DNA of 64,000 nucleotides from Apostichopus japonicus (GCF_037975245.1 NC_092577.1:23462398-23526397), one strand, 5' to 3'. Shown: positions 1-11,515, counted from the first letter of the stretch. Translations and numbers: made by a program. Notes: a model not told the origin generated them from the sequence alone.

Positions 1-558
1 GATACTAAATATCAGCATTTATATAAAAAGAGTTCAAGAAAACTTAATACTATTCTGCAAAATTTTACAACCATAGTACTCCCTTACAGTATTTGATTGA
101 TTGTAGTCAGCATTCCATTTACTTGAGTGAACATATGCACAGTGCATATAATTTGTACTTTTTGCATTAAACTGTACAAACCCCATTCGCAATTTGCATT
201 TAGGCTGAGGCTATACGCAGATGCTAAGTGTTCCACAACTAAGTTGTTTTTACCTGGCTTAATGATTACCTTTTACAGCAATTCCTTAGCTTTACATGCA
301 TGCATCTAGACTATATTGGTTGCACATGAGCTTATGTCTGTACCGTAGTAATGGGTGCAATTAAAATTTCCTTTGTGCATGTAAATTTTTTAGTCAGCAT
401 GCACCAATGCATGTAAAAATTAATTTGTAAATTGACCCTTGATTGTAGTACAATAAAATAAAATGACAACAATTAAAATACAAACTTAATACTGGCACAG
501 TTTAAGAAACAGAAAATTTAAATGGGTCCGACAAGCATTGAATATTTACGTAACCTAC
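1..558. other. No gene seen
   Basis: AT-rich sequence with short stop-bounded frames only. I see no coding signature, no RNA gene and no recognisable repeat. It may be intronic to the candidate exon that follows on the minus strand. Confidence 0.4.
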
Positions 559-707
559 CTGCTATACTCTTCCTTTTATTGGAGTTCAGTCTAGTGGTGT
601 TTTCAGCAATGACTACACAGTGAACTGTAAATGTTTTGGCATTTTTTCCTCTCATGGTACGTATAGTTCTTGCTGGAAGTGTAGGGGTCTGTCTGAATCT
701 GCCAAAC
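559..707 (-). CDS. Candidate internal exon, unknown protein
   Basis: On the minus strand a pyrimidine-rich tract ending in CAG (710-708) is followed by about 148 bases open in one frame and then by AG|GTAGGT at 559-557, a good splice donor. The open frame reads FGRFRQTPTLPARTIR near its start and TFTVHCVVIAENTTR in the middle. It is basic and has no motif I recognise. The other two frames contain stops. No neighbouring exon of the same gene was found in the window. It could be part of a host gene running off the left edge, or a chance open stretch with splice-like ends. Confidence 0.35.
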
Positions 708-1267
708 CTGAAAAGAAAATGTTATCAATCATACAGTTAAACTGTACCAGGTACAATAATATGGTTGTAGGCACAAGGGTTTGCATTGCATCTATATGAA
801 ATGAAAACTATTAACATGTAGACCTAAGCTATGAAGGCCTAAGTAGGCCTAGCTGAACCATAAGTTATTTCCACATTAATATTTCGGATGTAACGCCTTG
901 ACATTCTATTAAGGACTTGTAAGGTGGGCTACCATCCATAGCGTATATAGGCCTAGGCTAGGTCTTGATCATGGAGTTTATTATAATTTTATTCTAATTA
1001 ATGGGTACTTCATAATGTTGGCCAAACACATGCTAGACATAGACAGCTACTTGTAAATTGTATATGAAATAACGCAATAATATAGTTAGTAATCGTAGGC
1101 TTATGTATGACATAGCAAACTTGCTATTGTTATGTTAATGAAAGATAGCCTAGGACAGGAGTAGGACTCGAGGCCTCTGTTGAGCGAGACCGACTTACTC
1201 GGAAAGCAGGTCATTCGAGACTCTGCTACTAGTGGCAACTTGGGCATTTGCTGTCTGATTAGCTGAA
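708..1267. other. Intergenic or intronic, no gene seen
   Basis: AT-rich sequence with several taggcct/aggccta words typical of the non-coding DNA in this window. Nothing else is recognisable up to the 5' edge of the first LINE. Confidence 0.4.
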
Positions 1268-4200
1268 TCACTACCTTCCTTTGTTCCTGGTAGTGCACCA
1301 TGTGTCATGGTCGGAGACTTTAATTGTGTCCCAGACTCGGGTCTTGACAGACTCGGGGCTTCTGTGTCTGCTAGTCCTGACGCTGGGATCACAGAATTGG
1401 ACAGATTCACTTCGGCACACCATTTAGCCGATGTCTGGAGGCATATGCAGTACGGTGTATACGTGGATGAGGCCTAACGGAGAAGATGCCTCCAGGATAG
1501 ATCGAGTGTATGCGCCCGTAAGTTTTAAATTTTCGGGTTGCGAGACGCTCAGCTGTCCGCTCTCTGACCATGACACTGTAGTAGCACGTTTTGTTTTGCC
1601 TTCCATTTTCCCGATCGGGCGGGGCCTATGGAAGCTTAACTGTCGGATTCTTGGCGAGGCAGAGTTCCGCCAAGGTTTCGAGACCAGGTACAAAGGATGG
1701 CAAACATTGAAGCCGGCCTTTGCTTCTACATCCCAATGGTGGGATGATGTCAAGTTGCGCATCAAACGCTTCGCAATTCAGTATTGCGTGACCCGCGCAC
1801 GGCGTCGAAGAGAACATTTTTCGAAGCTGTGTGCGGAGGTGAAGTTTGGCGACCCTTCGGCTGTCATCGCTTTGCAGACCTATCTCGATGAAAAGTACCA
1901 CAGTGCCCGCGTCAGGGCCCGTGTCGAAGCGGTGGAAGCCGAGGAACGCCCTTCACTGAGGTTTTACCAGTCCGTAAGCTCATCGGCGTGTGACAGACGC
2001 GTCCCATCTGTGCGCGCTACTGATGGGACCGTGGTTAGTGACCCTCACGGCATTGTCCGCGTATACAAGGATTATTATTTGAGTCTGTTTACGCGTGTCA
2101 GTGTCGACTTGTCGGCACAGGCCGATTTATTGAGGGGAATCTCAAAAACCGTTCCCCACGATGTCAATGATATTTTGGGGGGCGGAATAACCACTGTTGA
2201 GCTTTGGAAGGCGCTTTCGAAGATGAAGAATGGCAAGTCCCCGGGTTCGGACGGGCTTCCGAGGGAGTTCTACCGAACCTTCTGGGCAATAATAGGACCC
2301 GACCTCAGAGCCGTCTTCGAGGACGCCTTCCAAAACGGACTGTTAAACCAAAGTCAACGTCTGGGCATGATTACTTTGCTGCCCAAGTCTGGTGACCCCT
2401 TGGACCCTCATAACAAGCGTCCAATCACCTTGTTAAATGTAGACTACAAGTTGTTGGCTAAGGCTTTGTGCAACCGCCTTGCACTGGCTATGCCGCATCT
2501 TGTGGGTGATCTCCAGACTTGTGCAGTGAAGGGTCATTGCATCCAGCAGAACTTGTGGTTGATGCGCGACTTGACCGACTTTGTTATTGAACGAGATCTG
2601 CCATGTGCATTGGTGTCTCTGGACCAGCAGAAGGCCTTTGACATGGTGGATCGGGGGTTTTTAATGAATCTATTGGAGACGTTTGACTTGCACCCGGTTT
2701 TTCGTAAATGGATTTCTGTTTTGTATCAGTACAGTTTCAGTTCTGTTATCGTAAATGGGTTTTGTTCGGAGGTTTTTAACGTGGAGAGGGGGGTGCGCCA
2801 GGGGTGCCCTCTGTCTCCATTACTTTATGTTTTGTTTAGCGAGTCCCTGTTTCGTCTTTTGGAAAGGGACTCAAGACTTGTTCCATTCGTTGTGCCAGGG
2901 GGTGCCAAAGTGAAGTGCGTTCAATATGCAGATGACGTCACGTGTGTTATTTCGATTCTGGGCTCCTTTCGTGCCCTCTCGCAGGATTTATCTATCTTTG
3001 AGAGAGCTACCGGGGCGAAGTTGAATCCGGAAAAGACAAAGGGCCTTCGCCTTGGTAGCTGGAGATACAGAGACTTACCATTCGGTGCATCGTGGTCGGA
3101 TCAAAATATCAAAATTAATGGTATATGGTTCGGCTGTGATGCACCTTGTGATGTCACCTGGAACGAGAGGGCTGAGGTACTTGAGAGCAGGCTCGAAACC
3201 TTTGGCACCCGCTGGCTTTCGATCCTAGGGAAAGTCACCGTAATTAATCGTTTTGTTTCGCCCATCTTGTGGTACCCGGGCGCGGTGTATCCAATTCCGC
3301 GTCGCGTCCTGGTGCGGTTGGAGAGAGCGATATTTTCATTTATTTGGTCGGGTGGTACAGAGCTTGTCAAAAGGGCGGTAATGTACCAAAAACTGGAGAA
3401 GGGTGGGTTAGGGGTGGTTCATCTGGGAAGTAAATTGACCTTTTTGATATTTAAGCAGTTGTTTGTAGCGGTAACTGACCCAGGGTTGCCTTGTTCATAT
3501 TTTTTACGTTTTTGGGGCGGTTTGCACCTGCGTCGATGGGTCCCGGCGCTGTTTAGCAACAGAGAACCGCATAGTAGTACTCCAAACAGGGTGGTGCGTG
3601 TCATTTGCTCCGCTCTGATTGAGTTGCCCCCTGTTGACCTGTCACAGCCGGCCCTCGTTCACAGTTCGTTGCGGGATAGGGCCTTGAATGCAATTTTTGT
3701 CCAGGGACGTCATTTTGCCGAAGTATGGCGTTCGGTGCATTCAAGGCTGAATGGCGGCAGGCTCCGTGATCTTGCATGGAGAATTGCACACGGTGCCTTG
3801 GTCACCAACCTAAAAAGATACCATTGGCGATTGGGTGATGGACTGTGCCCGAGGACCGGCTGTGACAGCTCAGAGAGTACCGCTCATGTTTTTTGGCATT
3901 GTTGCTTTGTAGTTAACTTATGGGAGTGGTTCCAGACCTGGACCGACCGTGTTACGGGAGACCGTTCATGGTCGGTAGGACAGGGCTTTATTTTATATGG
4001 GGTAGACCCTCCAGTTTGTTCGGTTGCTGTTTTGCATCGCATTATTTTTGTTTGCTCTATTGTGAAAAAACATGTTTGGCGGAATAGATGTGATGTGGTT
4101 TTTAGGGGGAAATTTGCCAGTTGGCAGGCAGTCCTGGAGGCGGTGAAGTCTGATATTCGCCTTTCAGATTGAAGGGGATTTTCGCCGTTTATCTGGGGCT

Positions 4201-4437
4201 GCCTTTTTTGGACGGTGGTGTGCTGGGGAGGGGTTTTTCGTTTCGCTCCGTACTGGTCGTCCTTTTGTGGGTTTTTGAATGTTTGAGTGGGGGGTTGGGC
4301 GTTTTGTCTCTGCAGGTCGGCGGGCGTATGTTTTATTGGCTCGCTTGACCTGAGTTTCGTTTTTCAGAATGGGATGTTTCGGTAGTGCCGTTTGGCCGTG
4401 ACGTTTTATATCCCGCATGGCGGGTGACGTAAAAAGC
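1268..4437 (+). mobile_element. 5'-truncated Tx1-group (L1 superfamily) LINE, copy 1
   Basis: Homology to the LINE at 55.1-58.6 kb begins within the endonuclease coding region (the GDFNCVPDSGLDR stretch, about 1305-1345) and continues to a shared 3' end GTAAAAAGCAC. The 3' untranslated part, about 260 bases after the ORF, is shared with the copies at 29.2 and 55.1 kb. There is no poly(A) tail beyond this short A-rich terminus. The element lacks its first ORF and most of the endonuclease domain, as expected from abortive target-primed reverse transcription. A convincing target duplication was not identified. Boundaries were judged by comparison with the other copies and are good to about 10 bases. 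Confidence 0.85.
1431..4172 (+). pseudogene. LINE ORF2 remnant: endonuclease C-terminal part, reverse transcriptase, zf-RVT
   Basis: A 913-codon open frame. Domains in order: tail of an APE-type endonuclease (about residues 1-60, SDHDTVVARF motif), linker, reverse transcriptase with FYRTFW, LDQQKAFDMVDR, RGVRQGCPLSPLLY and the catalytic YADD box (near residue 500), then thumb and a C-terminal zinc-knuckle-like segment GLCPRTGCDS...HVFWHC of the zf-RVT kind. Resemblance is to Tx1-type members of the L1 superfamily. Compared with copy 2, eight bases are missing around 1448-1452, which shifts the frame in the endonuclease. The apparent start therefore lies in a non-native frame. A further shift at the 3' end replaces the native C-terminus. 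It is dead for endonuclease function. Confidence 0.85.
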
Positions 4438-4667
4438 ACTATTGCCTGTGGTGGCATCAGGTCTGCGTATTCTTCTTGCTATATCATGCAAACGTTGTTG
4501 AAGTATGTTCACCCTGGCTTCATCCATGTTCGTTTTGCGCGCGCCTGTGAAAATCTGAACTGCGGACGTTGTATAGGACCCAGTACAGTTCTACTACCAT
4601 TAGTACTAATAGTAATACAGTACTGCATCAACTATCTGATCGCTGATTGGTTACGAGTATTACTAGC
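4438..4667. other. Flank of LINE copy 1, no gene seen
   Basis: Short open frames only. No motif or repeat was recognised. Confidence 0.35.
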
Positions 4668-4782
4668 CGACTATGGCAAGCCAACATCTCTACTACGCGT
4701 AACCGAAGTTCTACTACACGTAACCGAAGTTCTACTACGCGTAACACCCATACGTTATGACCCCGACGGCTTGCCATAGTCG
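4668..4782. repeat. Inverted repeat enclosing 21 bp direct repeats
   Basis: A perfect 15 bp inverted repeat, CGACTATGGCAAGCC at 4668-4682 and its complement at 4768-4782, brackets 2.7 copies of a 21 bp unit (CTACTACGCGTAACCGAAGTT at 4690-4710 and 4711-4731, partial at 4732-4745). The second unit differs by one base. A related word, CTACACGTAA, recurs near 4950. This resembles the end of a small non-autonomous element, but no target duplication is clear. Confidence 0.6.
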
Positions 4783-5148
4783 TGAACAGTTCTGAACGTA
4801 TTAACAAACAACAGAGTTTGTATCACACAGCACACACGAAAACGCGGTGTAATAATTTACCGCATACTACTGACACTGCCACAGACAAGAACTATGCAGG
4901 GATTTCGTCAAGGCCACCGCTCCAGTTAGCTAAACCCGTGTATTGCTTACTACACGTAAATACGGGATTGCTAAGAAACTACGTGGCGACGAACCAGCAG
5001 AGGGTAGTATTGATATTCATTTTTAATCGGCTGGTGTGACGGGTGGTGTGAAGGACAGAATCTACGAGCGAGCACACCTTTAAGGAAACAACAGAAGTAG
5101 AGCTTCTACAGGAGACCGGCCTACTGATTGATTGTTTTACTACCCTGT

Positions 5149-5259
5149 CTAAACTGCAATGGACTGATTAATCAAAACAAAAGAAGAGGACTATTCTCTG
5201 ACGTTGCTATAAACAAATTTGACCTTGTTTTATTACAAGAAACCTTTTGGGACCAGTCA
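5149..5259 (+). pseudogene. LINE endonuclease N-terminal fragment
   Basis: One frame reads LNCNGLINQNKRRGLFSDV followed by AINKFDLVLLQETFWDQ. This is the opening of an APE-type endonuclease, with the Asn of the LNCNGL motif and the catalytic Glu of LLQET. Only about 37 codons survive before the frame closes. It does not derive from the Tx1-like LINE found elsewhere in the window, whose equivalent segment reads VCLQETHI, so it marks a different LINE family. The surrounding sequence gives no further piece of it. Confidence 0.6.
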
Positions 5260-6418
5260 ATTATGTGCGAGCAACGTTCACGATGATGATATACATGATA
5301 GTTGTACACAGTTTTGCAAGAGAGTATTCTCGAGCTTAGATGTGAGTCTCAGCTCTGGAGGGAGACAGAATTCCACGCCGTTTCGTTAATATGTACATAT
5401 GTCACAATGTCGAATTTACAGAATCCTGAGAGCAGTGTCAGAAAATGAAGTTTAATAACTTCTAAAATTCATTTTTACGTATATAATAAACTCCAGATCA
5501 TAATTATTTGTCATAATTGGATCTAATTGTAAAGAAAATGACTGCAGTTTTTTTTATAACACTAGGAGTTGTAGAAAATGATGACGTCAAACAAAAAAGT
5601 TTGGTACGGAGCCATGGCCACAGAACACGTCTCTGCACGCGTGCATCACGTAATGTCGTATGTCATACGAACCATCAACAGACGTCAGCTACTATACATA
5701 CTATACCCTATGCTATAGTTTACGTTTCGAGATTCGGTGAGGCTACTTGTTGTAAACTCTCACTAATATTTCTTATTTATTGATGAAGTATTTCGCATGA
5801 CTGTTAGGCGTAGGTTAAGAAAAGAAGTGGCTCTGCGGGACGAAACAGTTAGCTTAAATCACGATATCTTGGCCTTTCGGGGTCTGGAATGTAGGCACAA
5901 GTTGTTCTCAATACCGTGCGAGATTCACGAAAGTAGCCTAGCCGTATCGTTACCTAGTAAGACATAACGTTAACCTTACATTGGAAAGTCACATAGGCTA
6001 AGCGACATGGCATCCAGTTCGTCACCTAAAATGTTTTGGGCGGCACTGAGACAATTGCTCCGATCAGAATCCCCCTAGAGAAATTTCGTGGTATTTCTTT
6101 GTTAGTCACCCCATTTGAGAACATTGGGTTATGAATAAATATAAATTTACCACTGTCACAAATAATGTTAGGCACCCCGGTAACTAATTCTTACTTCCTA
6201 GTCATAGGCCTACTCAGCATGTTAGTTGTAGTACCTGTAGGCTGTAGCCGGCTGTAGTGTTACTGCCTAGGCTATGTACAGAAAGTTGTAACTCTTAAAA
6301 GTAATAAGTTAATAGGCCTAACCTAGCTAAGACTGGTTTGTGGTGCATCGTGTACACCTATCAAAATAGCCCAACGTTAGGTAGCCAATAAATTGTATTA
6401 CCTTTTTTGGGGGACCGC
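5260..6418. other. No gene seen
   Basis: Mixed-composition non-coding DNA with short frames only. Contains several aggcctaa-type words. No splice-bounded open frame or recognised repeat. Confidence 0.4.
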
Positions 6419-6655
6419 GGCTATTCTTACTAGTCGTAACAATTATTTATAAACTTATTGTTACGACAAAGGCTTTTTTAACTGCGCATGTAGTAGGGGT
6501 AACCCTAACCCTAAACATAACCCTAAACCTCAATCCTAACACCTAACCGGAAATTATTGTTACTCCTCGTCGTAAATATAGTACTCTGGTCATGAAAATG
6601 CCAACTGCGCATTCGTAATCGGAAATTATTCTTACGACTAGTCGTAAGAATAGCC
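6419..6655. mobile_element. MITE-like element with telomere-like core
   Basis: The ends are inverted: GGCTATTCTTAC at 6419-6430 and GTAAGAATAGCC at 6644-6655. The inverted arms then extend through CTAGTCGTAA-type sequence with one small indel. The interior repeats GGAAATTATT and contains CCCTAACCCTAAACATAACC at about 6503-6522 followed by another CCCTAA, a degenerate telomere-type motif. The length of 237 bp and lack of coding potential fit a miniature inverted-repeat element. No clear target duplication was seen. Confidence 0.6.
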
Positions 6656-6666
6656 ACTTTGCTTTT

Positions 6667-7980
6667 GGTTCCTTGCTTTAGCAAAAGGAACCTATGCAGT
6701 CAGGTTGGCGTGTGTGTGTGTGTGTGGGTGGGTGTATGTGTGTGCGTCTGTGACTCTGTGACACTTGCTTGGGTACGCTCTATCTCAATAAGGGAATGTT
6801 GGATTGAGGCCAAACTTGGACTATAGATCCGCCATATGGAGAAGGTGTGCCCTATTGTTTTTGGTGCTCACAAAGGTCACCAAAGGTCAGTTATGGTCCA
6901 AAAACAGAAAATATTAAAACTGCAATAACTCCCAGTGCCAATGTGTGACAAGGTTGATATTTTGGGACAAGTTGTGAACTGGTTAAGGGAACATTTTCAA
7001 ACTTAATGGTCATGTGATCCGAGGTCACCAAAGGTCAATTAATGATAAAAAACTAGTATTTTTGCTATAACTTGAGAACGAATTGTCCGTTTGGGTTGGG
7101 AGTTGCTTCAATGTAATCTAATTGTAGACCCGCATCTGGGTAACCCTTGACCTCAATTTGACCTCTGGTGACCTTTTCGTGTTTTGTGGATTTTTACAGT
7201 TTCGATGCTATTTTCAGATGTTAAAGGTACCTTCTGATCATAAATGTCAATGGGTTGACCCCCCATGTGACCTTCGTGTGCGAAGTTATTTGAGGTCAAA
7301 GTTAATTTTCACACATTTAATGCAATAACTCCCAGTGCCAAGGCGTGACAAGGTTGATTTTTTTGGACAAGTTGCAAATGGTATAGGGGAATATTTTCAA
7401 ACTTAACGGTCATGTGATCCAAGGTCACCAAAGGTCAGCTAATGTTAAAAAAGTAGTATTATGGGGGGGGGGGAGAAAATGGGCAACGAAAAAATGTTTG
7501 AATTTTTACAGTCATGCTCTATTTAGGTCTCACCGATCAAAAATGTCAATTGGTTGACCTCCGGGTGACCTTTGTGTGTGAAGTTACATACAAGTTCAAA
7601 GTTAATTTTTTTGACATTTAATGCAATTAAATCTCAATGCCAAGGTGTGACATGGTTGATATTTTCGGACAAGATGTGAATGGGGTGGTGGAACATTTTG
7701 AAACTTAAAGGTCATGTCATCTGAGGTCACCATTGTTATCATATCTGTTGACACGCTTGTAGGTCTCTTATATTTCTTACATTTTCGACGCCATATTTAG
7801 ATCTTTTTATCAAAAGTGCCTTTTGATAAAAAATCAGATCACATTTTGTGATCACAGAAGTGTTGGCTATAGTGTTGGTTACTTTATGGGAACATGTAGG
7901 ACCACAATTACTTGGACTATTTCAGCCCAATCTTGCTTGATAATATTATGTGTATTGCCATATACCCCAAGCAAGGAACC
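6667..7980 (+). repeat. Half-site-rich dispersed repeat with GGTTCCTTGC ends, copy 1
   Basis: The unit starts with a hairpin (GGTTCCTTGCTTTAGC then AAAAGGAACC) and a GT-rich microsatellite (about 6710-6745). It ends at 7980 with AAGCAAGGAACC, the inverse of its start. The body is built from diverged tandem modules containing AGGTCACCAAAGGTCA, CAATAACTCCCAGTGCCAA and GTGAACTGGTTAAGGG-type words. Modules recur near 6900, 7020, 7320, 7420 and 7620. It has no coding capacity. A longer copy in the opposite orientation lies at 26.0-28.5 kb. Fragments of the same family appear near 18.4 and 47.4 kb. Confidence 0.75.
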
Positions 7981-8000
7981 ACAGTGCCCTTGGGCTCTTG

Positions 8001-9885
8001 TTTGAGTTGCATGATTTGAATCTTTATTATGGCAGTGGTAAACCTGATGTAGACTAGGCCTAATATGTTAGGCCTAATAAAATTGACGTGGCACTGAAGA
8101 AGTCATGGGACAATTAAAGTTGGGAAGGGACTTTCACTAATACTTTCCCAGATTATTTTCATCATCTTGGATTTGGTTTCCTAAAATTGAAGAAGAACAT
8201 ACAATGCACATGTAGTGAAAAGTAAAAGTTATTTCCGCACGAGTTACTTGTGTCCGGAAAGTGATCAGCAGAAAGTATGGGGTTCCGAGAGTAACAGAAA
8301 TTGCCTAAGTTTACAGTGTAGATTGTAATCGTAGTAAAAATACTGCTAAAGACTTATCTTGAAGGGTAATACTAGCGTATAAAATCAGTCTCATAAGTAA
8401 ATTTCTGGCAGCAGCTTTACTTCCCAAACATAATGATGCATTACAGGATTAGCCTAATGAGTAATGGATGTTGCATATTTTGAAAGTTAGACTCTCTGGG
8501 ATAAAAAAGTTTTGAAAATATAGGTAGCCACCTTTAGCATTTTCCGTATTCTGTCCAGTATACATTGGTTAATTGAGATTTGCCATTACCCCAGGTTAGA
8601 GGCTCACCAGAATATAGCCCAGGCTAGTCCTTAACCAGCCACCGGTCCAATTTTGTATGTAGTATGTACAGTTGGTTCAATATTACCTACTGTGTGTACT
8701 GTATCACACAGTAGTCTGCACCTGTACAATACAGAATATAACCAACGCTAGGCCTTAAACACCCACTGGTCCAATTTTTATTTGCTATTTAATATTGGTT
8801 TGTTATAACCTACTGTGTGTACTGTATCAAACAGCACTCTGCACCTATATATTGTGTACAGACACAATGCAATTTGCATGTTGTATACATTTGGATGGGT
8901 TTTATTGGAGGGCCTTTTTCGTACGCAGTTGCCATAATTGACGTAAATCATTATGGTAGCACATACATTGCAATTTTAGATTTGTGAGCCTGGCCACCCT
9001 GCTCAAGCTGTTTCTTGTACTAAAATTTACTTCCTGCCTCTCCTTGTGATATTTTTATGTCCCCATTTCATTGCCAAAGCAAAATAATCAATAGATTATG
9101 TGGAACATTGAAAGACCACCATCCTCAAAATAACTTGGAGACGACCCGTCACCTTCATCAACTGTAGTTCCAATTGTGTTGTCTTTGACTTCTGAACATT
9201 ACCAAGATGTTCATATTGTCTTGTTTTCAGATTTAGAAGCTACCTTGTAAGCAGAGGTATGTATAAAGCAAACTGGTGTTTGAGAGTCAGTCATTGTTTG
9301 GTTGTCATATGTCAGTCTTTGGTCTACTTCAAAGTGTCTATTACTGTCACCTCAAATGCTCTAGTCTACGGCAATGATTGGTCTTTTGTCTCACCGTCAA
9401 TTCATTTATCCAAACTCTTTAATTGCACATGTATTCATGTCAAATGCAATAATTTCACTGTCTGAAAAATTATCAACATCAATGAAATTGGTCCCACAGT
9501 AGCAAATAAGATATTAGTCTGCTGTGACTTAATACAGCAAATGGCATTGGTGTTGGAGAAATACTTAACTTTGTGCATCACTAGGTCCCCTTTAGTTATC
9601 AAGTCACTAAGCATGGCCATTCTTTTTTATTAATGCCTTTATCGTAGTCAAGACTGTATCATTATAGAAATGCACTTCTTGAAAGGAACACCCAAATTTC
9701 CAATTTCATTCGAGAACTTTCCATGTCAGGTTACCTTTGTTTAGACGAGTTGTAGTTGACTACAGGATGGCTGTTGCACTGCAACAATATAGAATTAGAA
9801 TAAGATTATATAACTGCAAACTGAAGCAAAGAAAACCAAAACCTGGAAAACAAAATACAGAAACATAACCCTTTCTCCTTACCTT
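8001..9885. other. No gene seen; tandem duplication at about 8619-8865
   Basis: Non-coding sequence. Two diverged copies of a roughly 125 bp segment (with CCACTGGTCCAATTTT, ACCTACTGTGTGTACTGTAT and CAGTCTGCACCT-type words) sit side by side from about 8619 to 8865. Short frames at 9.26-9.62 kb have no recognisable content. The right part may be the non-coding 5' region of the Helentron that follows. Confidence 0.4.
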
Positions 9886-10019
9886 TATTGCAGAAACTTC
9901 TTTCAAAGAGGTTACTTATTAGTTCTTGTGTGATCATACTAGGAATTGATGTGACTTTTACTAGCAACGTAATTACTTTGGCAAATGATGTACAGAAAAA
10001 TCCAGGTCCAGAAAGTTAA
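9886..10019 (+). pseudogene. Helentron leader with 2A-like NPGP motif
   Basis: An open frame reads KRLLISSCVIILGIDVTF, a hydrophobic stretch, then ANDVQKNPGP at about 9981-10010 and stops two codons later at 10017. DVQKNPGP matches the 2A-like pattern DxExNPGP except for Gln in place of Glu. Such ribosome-skipping peptides, often behind a hydrophobic leader, are known in non-LTR retrotransposons and in sea urchin proteins. Here it lies directly upstream of the protease-like part of the Helentron, so it probably marks the old N-terminus of that polyprotein. No clear Met start remains. TTATTGCAG just upstream of AAACTTCTTT could be a splice acceptor. Confidence 0.5.
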
Positions 10020-10084
10020 CTTTCAAACACTATTATTTTACAAGGCTTACTGCATCAAGGATCTGAATTATTTTCTCCTCTTTC

Positions 10085-11515
10085 CAGGGAAAAGCAGTGT
10101 ATGTGTAACTCTATGACCTTTATTCTGACAGTGTAACATTCATATCGCAGACTGGAATAGTGAAATGTTGACAAGAATATTACAGGCAGGCGATAGAATG
10201 TATCAACAAATTGGAGATAAATCTAATTATGTCATAGATTATTTACTTCCTGCTGACCTGCCTGGAACATTTGCTCTTAATTTTGATTATTACTCTTTTG
10301 AAGTACTTAGCACTCTTAGTGGTGGAACGAATGACAGTTTATTTAATTTAAGGTATGCCCTTACTGAAATGTTACAAATCACACCATATGGAATATTGGT
10401 AATGCATAACACTGCTGTAGCCATAGTCAAACATGATGCAACTTTCTATGTGTTTGATGCCCGCCCATTCGCGAAATTGTTGTGTGCTCCAGATGGCAAC
10501 TGTTGTTTGTTGCCATTAATAACCTGGATCATTTAACCACATTTTTAAGAGTTCTTTCAAATTCTATACATCAGACAGAAATAGAGTTGCAATATGATTT
10601 ACACTGCATTCATTTCATATGCCATTCTCAAGATGTAGTTGCCCAACTTGTTAATGCCCATATCATAAGTCCTTTTGTAAACTTTCAAGAAAGCACACCA
10701 ACCATTACACAAGTCCCAGCATACTTTTCTGAAACTAATGACTCACTTTCCAGCACAAATCAAGAAGGCTTAGAGTTGAAAAATAACCATAGCACTGTAA
10801 TAATACAAGCGACTGTAATGGGAACATGGTTATTGATCATGTTAAGTTTACTTCTAACAAGGAAGTAACAAGTGAATCTCCCACACAAACTATTCTATTA
10901 GTTGACTTTGTTCGTTTGCTTTCTTTGTTGAAACCTTGGTATCTGAAAATAGTGTTATAGAATGGAGCAAGTCTAAACTTCATGAAATGTGTCTGTCTGC
11001 AAAGCATTTATCCCATGACTGTCACAACAGGGATTTATGTGGAAAACGTAATGTTTTGGTTACTGGTAAAACATACTATTTCCAAGCGAAAACACAATTT
11101 TTATTCTTGCAAAGTTGCTCATAGTAGAAATAATTCTCCATCACTGTTTCAGATTGTAGATAGTCAATATGAACTTATTTCGGAAATAGACACAACATTG
11201 AAATTGTCAAATGCATCTTTTTGTTTGCTCTCATTTAAAGATACTGTTGTAGCTATAAGAAAGCAGTTAAGTATATTGTGTGTGTTTGTTGTCAGTTATG
11301 ATCAGGAACAAAGTAACTTATCTGCCAGTGTATCAACGCTTCCTTGGGAAGCTGATTCAAAAGAACAAACAACAATCAGCATAGTTTGTGCAATAAAGTG
11401 TTTTAGACACATGCAAAACTACAGCACTCAATTTTGCTGCTATGAATTGTCGACAAATACAGAGAAAGTCATTCCGAAAACGATCTACAAATATACATTC
11501 TTGCTTTCACAATGA
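10085..11515 (+). pseudogene. Helentron N-terminal protease-like region (decayed)
   Basis: Frames broken by stops and shifts carry the N-terminal region of a Helentron polyprotein. A segment at about 10090-10130 reads KQCMCNSMTFIL, which looks like a catalytic-cysteine motif. The next frame (10165-10536) reads DLPGTFALNFDYYSFEVLS, then NTAVAIVKHDATFYVFDARP, matching the His and Asp blocks of a papain-like, viral-deubiquitinase-type fold seen at the start of many animal Helitron proteins. The frame continues after a shift (10482-10868). A similar second module may lie at 10982-11515. The fold assignment is from family memory and is tentative. At least one stop (about 10132) and several shifts make it non-functional. 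Confidence 0.5.

Noticed and set aside
4690-4745. CRISPR-like short regular repeats
   Set aside because: The 21 bp units are contiguous with no spacers and the context is a eukaryotic genome.
6503-6533. True telomeric or subtelomeric array
   Set aside because: Only a few imperfect CCCTAA words inside a MITE-like element; no long array.
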